Source: Armatimonadota bacterium
GTDB taxonomy: Bacteria; Armatimonadota; Armatimonadia; Armatimonadales; Armatimonadaceae
Reading direction: 5' to 3'
Assembly: GCA_014381035.1 (NCBI GenBank)
Contig: JACMIS010000826.1
Location: 1 to 6,776 of the forward strand
Length of the DNA: 6,776 nt
Part shown: in pieces, positions 1 to 4,776 of the stretch
How the letters are laid out: every line of letters starts with the position of its first letter
Numbering within the stretch: the first letter of the stretch is position 1
Made by a program: the position numbers and the translations under genes
Notes under the pieces: model-generated
The model's database searches: none
The model's input: only the letters and a program-made list of their open reading frames with translations
What the model was told of the DNA's origin: nothing

Positions 1-191
1 AAAAACCGGATTGCCACTAAATCGCGGCGGCGTAATAAATTCCATATCGGTTTGTTCTATTTGCAGTTAGCCGTTCCCTTTTTCTGTTTGTCCGTCAGGG
101 ACAAACAGAAAAAGGGAACGGCTAACTGCAAATAGAACAAACCGATATGGAATTTATTACGCCGCCGCGATTTAGTGGCAATCCGGTTTTT
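1..191. repeat. Giant perfect palindrome (93-bp arms, 5-nt centre)
   Basis: Bases 1-93 are the exact reverse complement of bases 99-191, around a 5-base centre (GTCAG, 94-98). I paired every base and found no mismatch. The repeat reaches the first base of the window, so it may continue outside. The right arm holds the 5' leader and first 15 codons of the GH43 gene; the left arm is an inverted copy of the same coding start. An inverted copy of a gene's own start has no obvious function. A fold-back chimera at a contig end (amplification or assembly artefact) is the simplest explanation. A real terminal hairpin or an inverted duplication is the alternative. If it is an artefact, the true upstream region of the GH43 gene is absent from this window. 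Confidence 0.97.
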
Positions 192-1055
192 CCGGGGTGG
201 TACGCGGACCCGGAAATGCACTGTTTTGCCGGTCGCTACTACATCTGCCCGACTACCTCCCGCCCGTTCGCCCAGCAAACCTCCTACGAATGCTGGTCGT
301 CGGACGATCTGACCGACTGGCGCAACGAAGGCGTCATTCTTGAATTCAAGAACGTTGGTTGGTCAACCAATTACGCCGCGTGGGCACCGTCGTGCGCGGA
401 GCGGAACGGCAAGTATTATCTTTATTTCTCGGCGGGGGACGGCGCGGGGATCGGTGTCGCTGTTTCGGACTCGCCCGCCGGACCGTTCCGCGACGCCATC
501 GGCATTCCGCTCGTTTCCGGCTATCCGCATGGCGCACAGGCGATTGACGCGCACTGCTTTGTGGATGACGACGGCAAAGCGTACCTGTATTTCGGCGGGC
601 ATGGCGTTTGTGTCGTCGCACCATTGACCCCGACCATGTGCGCATTCTGCCGTGCGTTTCGCGATATCACGCCGTCTCCGGGGTACGTGGAAGGACCGTT
701 CATGATCAAGCGGCGGGGCAAGTATTACCTGATGTGGAGCGAGGGCGGCTGGACGGACCATTCCTACTGCGCGGCGTATGGCATTTCCGATAATCCGTAT
801 GGACCCTTCGAATACGGGGGCAAAATACTCGAAAACGACACCGATGTCGCAAAAGCCGCAGGGCACCATTCCGTGTTGAAACTCCCCGGCACGGACGACG
901 AATGGGTGATCTGCTATCACCGCCGCCCGCTCGCCGAAACGGATGGAAACCACCGCGTTGTCTGCGTAGACCGGCTGGTCTTCCGGGAGGACGGCACCAT
1001 CGCCCCGGTGACGCTCACGCATGAGGGCGTTGCGGCACATTCAGCGACGCATTAG
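147..1055 (+). CDS. Glycoside hydrolase family 43 protein (arabinofuranosidase/xylosidase type)
   Basis: A 302-residue single-domain protein with the GH43 five-bladed beta-propeller signature. GH43 enzymes are inverting hydrolases acting on arabinose- or xylose-containing glycans such as arabinan and arabinoxylan. The expected catalytic triad is visible: Asp21 in GWYADPE (general base), Asp134 in QAIDAHCF (pKa modulator) and Glu182 in GYVEGPF (general acid). The metal-binding His region AGHHSVL (238-244) and the late blade strands WVICYHRRP and NHRVVCVDRLVF are also present. There is no signal peptide, so the enzyme is probably cytoplasmic and acts on imported oligosaccharides. No accessory C-terminal beta-sandwich follows. 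The start is set by the family, which begins a few residues before the NPVFPGWYADP motif; an in-frame stop lies at 123-125. No good Shine-Dalgarno sequence is present, and the leader lies inside the palindrome. Residues 157-170 are odd (see findings). The exact substrate cannot be read from sequence. The stop overlaps the convergent PEP-CTERM remnant by 4 bases. Confidence 0.93.
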   Translation: MEFITPPRFSGNPVFPGWYADPEMHCFAGRYYICPTTSRPFAQQTSYECWSSDDLTDWRNEGVILEFKNVGWSTNYAAWAPSCAERNGKYYLYFSAGDGAGIGVAVSDSPAGPFRDAIGIPLVSGYPHGAQAIDAHCFVDDDGKAYLYFGGHGVCVVAPLTPTMCAFCRAFRDITPSPGYVEGPFMIKRRGKYYLMWSEGGWTDHSYCAAYGISDNPYGPFEYGGKILENDTDVAKAAGHHSVLKLPGTDDEWVICYHRRPLAETDGNHRVVCVDRLVFREDGTIAPVTLTHEGVAAHSATH

Positions 1056-1363
1056 GGTTTGCGCCGGGCAGCGAGTCCGAGCACGCCGAGACTTGCGAGT
1101 GCGAACAACGAGAGCGTTCCCATCTCCGGCACGACCGTCGTGGTCACAGCGACGCCATTAAAGAACAGATTGGCATTCGAAGCACCGTTGCCGAACGAAT
1201 AGCCCCCGTCCGCGTCGAAAAACCGCGTATTGAGTGCCGAACCATCCGTCAGCGTGTCAATCAGGTTGTAGAACGTCCCGAGGTTGCCGACACCATCCTT
1301 TCCGGCGGATGCGGTAGAAAAATCGAGGAACAAATCGTCCCCGAAAAACTCGTCGCCGCCCGC
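1052..1363 (-). pseudogene. Truncated PEP-CTERM surface protein (C-terminal remnant)
   Basis: About 103 codons are open on the minus strand between an in-frame TGA (1366-1364) and the TAA stop (1054-1052). There is no ATG and no signal peptide; the only usable starts would be internal, such as TTG at 1333. The last ~26 residues are a clear PEP-CTERM exosortase sorting signal: VPEM, then a hydrophobic helix (LSLFALASLGVLGLAA), then a basic RRKP end. Proteins with this tail are normally secreted by a signal peptide, then recognised and cut by exosortase at the membrane. Position four of the motif is Met rather than the usual Pro. The preceding part is rich in Gly, Asn, Phe and Ala, as is usual for these proteins (AGGDEFFGDD, FFDADGGYSFGNG). 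I infer the 3' end of a larger gene whose front was lost. An upstream frameshift is possible, but I could not trace convincing coding in the other minus-strand frames toward 1540. Confidence 0.7.
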
Positions 1364-1432
1364 TCACGGAAATGAACGGTAACCACCGGGGCGATTGCAT
1401 AGACCGACTAACCAACTGCGCCCTTGAACACC

Positions 1433-1461
1433 TTAAAACGAACACTAAAACCTTGTATAAT
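1433..1461 (+). promoter_or_regulatory. Sigma70-type promoter for the Uma2-family gene
   Basis: TTAAAA (1433-1438, four of six matches to TTGACA) is followed by a 17-base spacer and a perfect TATAAT (1456-1461). The region is noticeably AT-rich within a GC-rich window. Transcription would start near 1468, giving a leader of only about 15 nt before the ATG at 1483. Confidence 0.75.
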
Positions 1462-1467
1462 GACCAC

Positions 1468-1472
1468 AGGAG
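1468..1472 (+). promoter_or_regulatory. Ribosome binding site AGGAG
   Basis: AGGAG lies 10 bases before ATG 1483 and sets that codon as the start of the Uma2-family reading frame. The frame is open further upstream, but no comparable site is seen there, and the promoter at 1433-1461 lies downstream of those codons. Confidence 0.7.
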
Positions 1473-1482
1473 AACCCAGTCC

Positions 1483-2027
1483 ATGACCGTGCTTTTGCCG
1501 CCGCCGTCGCCGGAAGTGATGAAACTCGCGGTGCGCTTCACCCGTGCTGACTGCGAAAAGATGGAAGAACTCGGCTTCCTCGACTACCGTTTGCCGTCCA
1601 TCCGCGCCCGCAAACGGGGCAATATCTGCCGCACGCACTCACATTGGGTCAAGCCGAGGATTGGTTAAAAGGGCGTTTCGGCAAACAAAACGTAGTCACA
1701 CAAGCCAGTATCACTCTCCTCAATAAGCCTGGCATACAGATAACGACGAAAGAACCACACCCGGAAGATATTCTCCTCCTCATCGAGGTGTCGGACACGA
1801 CGCTTGACTACGACCTGGTGATGAAATCCGGCGTTTATGCCCGCGCCGGAGTGCCGCAATACCTCGTGATCGACATCAACGGGCGCGTCGTCTACGACCA
1901 TCGGCTCACCGAGAGCGGCAACTATCAGCGCGACATGCGCGAACCGGGCGGCAGCGTGACGCTGGTTGCTGCGCCACACCTGCCGCTAACTGTGGACGAT
2001 TTGTTGTTACCAGAGTCAGACGGCTAA
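1483..2027 (+). pseudogene. Uma2-family (DUF820) PD-(D/E)XK nuclease-fold gene, frameshifted
   Basis: Two frames together give one Uma2-like protein of about 180 residues. Frame one, from ATG 1483, reads MTVLLPPPSPEVMKLAVRFT and then EKMEELGFLDYR, the usual Uma2 front. From about 1590-1617 homology moves to the next frame (GQYLPHALTLGQAEDWL, then DILLLIEVSDTTLDYD, YARAGVPQYLVIDINGR), ending at TAA 2025-2027. The join lacks the ELIDGE-type strand that normally follows the front. Nor is there a PEPD-type segment between ASITL and HPEDILLL, which is also several residues short. The second catalytic part (IEV and the following D...K) is kept. Uma2 proteins are abundant in Armatimonadota, cyanobacteria and some other phyla, and their role is largely unknown. 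I read this as a decayed copy; a sequencing indel could explain the frameshift but not the missing motifs. Its end overlaps tyrS by 12 bases. The promoter and ribosome site upstream look intact. Confidence 0.8.
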
Positions 2028-3251
2028 CCGTAGCCGCGCGTAGTTCCGTCTGCCCGCCTTGAACTCGTCGCCGTCCGCGACCGTGACCGGTGCCTTCGCG
2101 TCTTCCACTTTCACCCCGTTGACGGAAACGCCGCCTTGCTCTACGAGCCGCCGTCGTTCCCCGTTCGAGGTGCCGACGTTGCACAGTTCCAGCAAGGCAA
2201 GGATGCCGATGGGGTTTTCCGTGACCGTGACTTCCGGCGCGTCGGCGGGGAACTCGCCCTTGCTGTGGATGCGCTTCCATTCCGCCGAAGCCGCTTCCGC
2301 CGCGTCGCGCCCGTGGTAGATGGCGACGATCTCCGTGGCGAGGCGATGCTTGGCGTCCATCGGGTTCGAAGCGGAAGCGAGGACCGCGTCGAACTCCGCT
2401 TCCGGAACGTCGGTGCAGAGCAGGAAGTAGGTACGCATCTGTTCGTCGGCGAGGCTCATGACCTTGCTGTACTGGTCGAGCGGTGCTTCGCGGATGCCGA
2501 CATAGTTGCCGAGCGACTTCGACATCTTCTTCTGCCCGTCCAATCCGACAAGAAGCGGCATGAACAAGCCGATCTGTTGCGCCATGTTCATCTCGCCCTG
2601 CAGTTCGCGCCCGGCGAGGATATTGAACGTCTGGTCCAGACCACCCATCTCGATGTCGGCTTCAATCGCTACCGAATCGTAGGCTTGCGCGAGCGGGTAC
2701 AGCAGTTCGTGGAGTGAGATCGGCTCGCGGGCGTCCCATCGTTTCTTGAAATCCTCGCGGGTCAATACCTGCGCCACGGTCATCTTCGCGGTCAGGCTCA
2801 CCACATCCGCGAAACCTAATTTGCCGAGCCATTCCGAATTGAAACGCACCTCGGTCTTCTCGCGGTTCAGAATCGTCGCGAGCTGGTCTACATACGTCGC
2901 GGCGTTCGACTGGATCTCCTCGGCGGAGAGCATCGGGCGGGTCGCGGATCGCCCGGACGGGTCGCCGATCAGCGCGGTGTAGTCGCCGATGATGATGACC
3001 ACGGTGTGTCCTAAATCCTGGAACTGGCGCAATTTTCGGAGCACGACGGCGAAGCCTAAGTGAATGTCCGGGGCGGTCGGGTCCAGACCGAGTTTAACGC
3101 GAAGTGGCTTGCCGGTTTTGGCGGACTTTTCCAATTTGGCGAGTAAACCGTTCTCGGGAACGATAAGGGCGGTGCCGCGTGATAAACGGGCGATCTGTTC
3201 GGCGAAACCGCCCGTGGCGGTTTGCGTCTGTTCGATAATTTCGGAGGACAT
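2016..3251 (-). CDS. tyrS: Tyrosine--tRNA ligase (TyrZ-type)
   Basis: A 411-residue cytoplasmic class I aminoacyl-tRNA synthetase that attaches tyrosine to tRNA-Tyr using ATP. In order: a short N-terminal helical region; a Rossmann fold starting at KLGLDPTAPDIHLGF (53-67), with the HIGH-like motif at 64-67; GDYTALIGDPSGRS (89-102); MTVAQVL and HELLYPLAQAYDSVAIEADI (157-200), the tyrosine-pocket region; GLDQTFNILAGR (204-215); GLDGQKKMSKSLGNY with KMSKS at 242-246; and a C-terminal S4 RNA-binding domain from about 345. The RKLRQFQDLGH segment and overall length match the TyrZ/Thermus-like clade rather than the E. coli TyrS clade. I chose ATG 3251 because the frame continues upstream only to a GTG at 3332, with a non-conserved Arg/Pro-rich lead. 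HLGF in place of HLGH, and GGLDQ in place of GGTDQ, are deviations from the family as I know it. It is divergent from the membrane protein gene and convergent with the Uma2 gene. Confidence 0.95.
   Translation of the reverse strand: MSSEIIEQTQTATGGFAEQIARLSRGTALIVPENGLLAKLEKSAKTGKPLRVKLGLDPTAPDIHLGFAVVLRKLRQFQDLGHTVVIIIGDYTALIGDPSGRSATRPMLSAEEIQSNAATYVDQLATILNREKTEVRFNSEWLGKLGFADVVSLTAKMTVAQVLTREDFKKRWDAREPISLHELLYPLAQAYDSVAIEADIEMGGLDQTFNILAGRELQGEMNMAQQIGLFMPLLVGLDGQKKMSKSLGNYVGIREAPLDQYSKVMSLADEQMRTYFLLCTDVPEAEFDAVLASASNPMDAKHRLATEIVAIYHGRDAAEAASAEWKRIHSKGEFPADAPEVTVTENPIGILALLELCNVGTSNGERRRLVEQGGVSVNGVKVEDAKAPVTVADGDEFKAGRRNYARLRLAV
2021..2036. terminator. Small hairpin between convergent Uma2 gene and tyrS
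   Basis: CGGCTA (2021-2026), loop ACCG, then TAGCCG (2031-2036): a perfect 6-bp stem at the 3' ends of both convergent genes, where their stop codons lie. Its position suits a two-way terminator. There is no T-run on either side, so it is not a standard intrinsic terminator and may be chance. Confidence 0.3.
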
Positions 3252-3261
3252 GGCGAGAATC

Positions 3262-3290
3262 AGTTTAGCACGGCGGGGCGGTAGCGGCAA
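3262..3290 (-). promoter_or_regulatory. Candidate tyrS promoter
   Basis: On the minus strand, TTGCCG (3290-3285) is separated by exactly 17 bases from TAAACT (3267-3262). Each box has four of six consensus matches. Transcription would start near 3255, only a few bases before ATG 3251, so the tyrS mRNA would be nearly leaderless. No Shine-Dalgarno sequence is seen upstream of the ATG, which fits. No T-box leader of the kind that controls tyrS in Firmicutes could fit in this gap. Confidence 0.45.
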
Positions 3291-3294
3291 ACGG

Positions 3295-3300
3295 TATACT
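3295..3300 (+). promoter_or_regulatory. Candidate -10 box for the membrane protein gene
   Basis: TATACT (five of six matches to TATAAT) lies 7 bases before GTG 3308, and no good -35 box is visible. If used, transcription would begin at about the GTG itself, giving a leaderless mRNA. The 8-mer GGTATACT also occurs at 4644-4651, before the PQQ dehydrogenase gene. Confidence 0.4.
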
Positions 3301-3307
3301 CGTCTGT

Positions 3308-3787
3308 GTGGAACAAAAACCGCCCCTGCCACATCTGACCGGCGAACCGATACCTGAACCGGAGGAGATGCCGCCGCTCCCGGAGGCGTCCCCCTGGCGG
3401 CGTTTGCAATACTTTCTGTTTTTCATACCGCACGAATCGCGAACCAACGGCGAGATTGTTCGGTGGTGGGAGAAACGGCGTCTCGCCTACAATGGGATCG
3501 TCGGTGCTTTTGGTATCGTGACGGTGGTTGTTGTCGGGTGCAGTGTCCCGAGCAACGCGGCGTGGGGAGGCATATTAGCCGGATCTGCCGTCATCGGCGT
3601 CGCGGCGAACATCTGCTATTGCGCCGGTTGGATCGTCGAGATTTTTCTGCAGCGATATTTCGTTCGCCATCGCCGTTACCGGGTCGGGCGGGTTCTGATG
3701 AATATCGGACTCAGTTTCTCTTTGTTTGTGGTCGTCACGCCCGGCTTTATTACGGCGTTATTGTTGATGCTCGGCATCATTCCGTAA
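3308..3787 (+). CDS. Small multi-pass membrane protein of unknown function
   Basis: 159 residues from GTG 3308. The first ~30 residues are rich in Pro and Glu (PEPEEMPPLPEASPW). A short amphipathic stretch (QYFLFFIPHESRTNGEI) and a positively charged WWEKRRLAYN segment (53-62) follow. Hydrophobic segments lie at about 62-80, 86-114 and 128-157, giving three or perhaps four membrane spans, with a basic cluster (QRYFVRHRRYR, 115-125) between the second and third. By the positive-inside rule that loop should be cytoplasmic. I do not recognise a named family, although an RRL-YN box before the first span recurs in uncharacterised bacterial membrane proteins. The start is uncertain. ATG 3368 is the alternative, but its GGAGG (3361-3365) ends only two bases before it, which is too close for normal use. 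It is divergent from tyrS by 56 bp and is followed by the lipoprotein gene after 61 bp, possibly in one transcript. Confidence 0.75.
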   Translation: MEQKPPLPHLTGEPIPEPEEMPPLPEASPWRRLQYFLFFIPHESRTNGEIVRWWEKRRLAYNGIVGAFGIVTVVVVGCSVPSNAAWGGILAGSAVIGVAANICYCAGWIVEIFLQRYFVRHRRYRVGRVLMNIGLSFSLFVVVTPGFITALLLMLGIIP

Positions 3788-3848
3788 AAACTCCCGATTT
3801 TTCGCCCGGCGCGAAGCAAAACACAACAGGAGCGGTCCAAACAAATAT

Positions 3849-4622
3849 ATGCGTTTTTCTTTACCTCTACGTGTCATGGGCGTACTGCTTTTGACTACCG
3901 CTCTCACCTCGTGCGCGAAAGTGCCGACCGATACGAACACCACGGCTTCACGGCTGATCGAGGTCACGATGACTTTGAACGGGGCGGTCAACCCGAACTA
4001 CTATTACTTCGCGTTGATCCACCGCACGGACGAAAACAGCGACGCCGGTCCGGTGCCGGTGGTCGCGCCGCCGTGGAACAACGGGTTCGCCGCCGCATCG
4101 CAGGCGAATCAACAGGGTTTCGTGGGTACCGTGGTTTATAGCAACTTCGGCGGACTGTCGGGATACGAGGTGTACCGCGTCCCGACCGACGCGAACAACG
4201 CACCGACCGCCCGACCGTACGAAATCGGGGCGGGACTGGGTGGCTTTGTGTCTGTGGGGCAGCCGGATCAGTCAACGCCGCCGCAAACCGGGGAGCGGAT
4301 TCTGCGCTTCCGACTCGATCTGGCGCGACTCCCCAACCCGAACGCTCGCTATCTGAAACTGAATCTGCTGGCGACAAACAATCTTCCCGCGGGGGTGGAC
4401 CCGAACGCGCCGAAACTCTGGGACGCGCTGGGCGACGGTCAGGGCGGGGGCGATGTCGGGAGCCTGAACACATTTATCACGATTGACGTCACCCAGGATC
4501 AGCGGCGCGATAACTCTGCCGGAACGGAGCCGCAAAACGATGTGCGTGACCACCTCGGACCATTGATCAACGAGCCGTCGCTCGACATCACCGACTGGTC
4601 GGTACAAGTCCTTTCGCGGTAG
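3849..4622 (+). CDS. Secreted lipoprotein of unknown function
   Basis: 257 residues with a lipoprotein signal peptide: basic start (MRFSLPLR), hydrophobic core (VMGVLLLTTALT) and lipobox LTSC with Cys22 as the lipidated residue. The mature protein should be anchored in a membrane and exposed to the periplasm or surface. It is rich in Asn, Asp, Gly, Pro and Thr and appears mostly beta-stranded. Recognisable local features are LNGAVNPNYYYFALIHRTDE (43-62), GPVPVVAPPWNNGF (67-80), a Gly/Asp-rich stretch GDGQGGGDVG (195-204) and a closing DITDWSVQVLSR. The Asp/Asn-rich GDGQGGGD loop could bind calcium, but that is only a guess. I recognise no catalytic motif. AGGAG (3828-3832) lies 16 bases before the ATG, further than usual. 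The gene follows the membrane protein on the same strand. Confidence 0.8.
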   Translation: MRFSLPLRVMGVLLLTTALTSCAKVPTDTNTTASRLIEVTMTLNGAVNPNYYYFALIHRTDENSDAGPVPVVAPPWNNGFAAASQANQQGFVGTVVYSNFGGLSGYEVYRVPTDANNAPTARPYEIGAGLGGFVSVGQPDQSTPPQTGERILRFRLDLARLPNPNARYLKLNLLATNNLPAGVDPNAPKLWDALGDGQGGGDVGSLNTFITIDVTQDQRRDNSAGTEPQNDVRDHLGPLINEPSLDITDWSVQVLSR

Positions 4623-4645
4623 GTCAAATCCTCGCTACAGCTGGG

Positions 4646-4651
4646 TATACT
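4646..4651 (+). promoter_or_regulatory. Candidate -10 box upstream of the PQQ dehydrogenase gene
   Basis: TATACT within GGTATACT, the same 8-mer as in front of the membrane protein gene. No convincing -35 box is seen. If used, it gives a leader of about 120 nt containing both inverted repeats described below. A weaker alternative -10 is TAGACT at 4700-4705. Confidence 0.35.
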
Positions 4652-4657
4652 GAACCT

Positions 4658-4683
4658 GAACAAACCTCTGGTGTAGTTTGTTC
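4658..4683. promoter_or_regulatory. Inverted repeat GAACAAAC-N10-GTTTGTTC, candidate operator
   Basis: Perfect 8-base arms at 4658-4665 and 4676-4683, with a 10-base centre. It lies between the lipoprotein gene and the PQQ dehydrogenase gene. The arms are AT-rich in a GC-rich window. The half-site recurs as GAACAAACC at 4719-4727, and again just before the GH43 ATG (135-143). Two half-sites about one to two helical turns apart suit a dimeric regulator. A weak hairpin terminator for the lipoprotein gene is the alternative, but there is no T-run. Confidence 0.4.
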
Positions 4684-4725
4684 CGTGTGGTTCGGACTCT
4701 AGACTCTGTGCAACTTCAGAACAAA

Positions 4726-4758
4726 CCGGGACTCGGCACCGTGCCGCGACGTGCCCGG
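4726..4758 (+). other. GC-rich nested stem-loop in the 5' leader
   Basis: CCGGG (4726-4730) can pair with CCCGG (4754-4758), enclosing an inner stem CGGCA (4734-4738) and TGCCG (4742-4746) with a 3-nt loop. It sits just before the ribosome binding site of the PQQ dehydrogenase gene. It could affect translation or mRNA stability. It matches no riboswitch family I know. Confidence 0.35.
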
Positions 4759-4762
4759 CTGA

Positions 4763-4770
4763 AGAAAGGA
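4763..4770 (+). promoter_or_regulatory. Ribosome binding site AGAAAGGA
   Basis: A purine-rich Shine-Dalgarno sequence ends 6 bases before ATG 4777. This spacing favours 4777 over the out-of-frame ATG at 4771 and sets the start of the sugar dehydrogenase. Confidence 0.75.
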
Positions 4771-4776
4771 ATGACT

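Noticed and set aside
1..191. Palindrome as an insertion-sequence end or attachment site
   Set aside because: There is no transposase, integrase or target-site duplication in the window, and the repeat contains host coding sequence in both arms.
57..278. Minus-strand frame crossing the palindrome
   Set aside because: It exists only because of the inverted repeat; its C-terminal half is antisense to the GH43 leader and shows no protein features.
363..1040. Long open frame of 225 codons on the minus strand, antisense to GH43
   Set aside because: Arg/Ala/Val-rich shadow of a GC-rich gene with strong GH43 motifs on the plus strand; no recognisable family and no start signals.
1257..1541. Minus-strand frame upstream of the PEP-CTERM tail as its missing front
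   Set aside because: The translation is Arg/Ser/Phe-rich with no signal peptide or repeats like those of PEP-CTERM proteins, and it runs across the Uma2 promoter and start.
2136..2717. 193-codon plus-strand frame opposite tyrS
   Set aside because: It is the antisense shadow of a highly conserved synthetase, has a Val/Arg/Asp-rich composition and does not begin at a credible ribosome site.
3798..3817. TTCGC-CCGGC-GCGAA hairpin after the membrane protein gene as a terminator
   Set aside because: Only five base pairs and no following T-run; too weak to call.
4695..4707. Direct repeat GACTCT-A-GACTCT in the PQQ dehydrogenase leader
   Set aside because: A six-base tandem pair is expected by chance often enough and has no partner elsewhere in the window.
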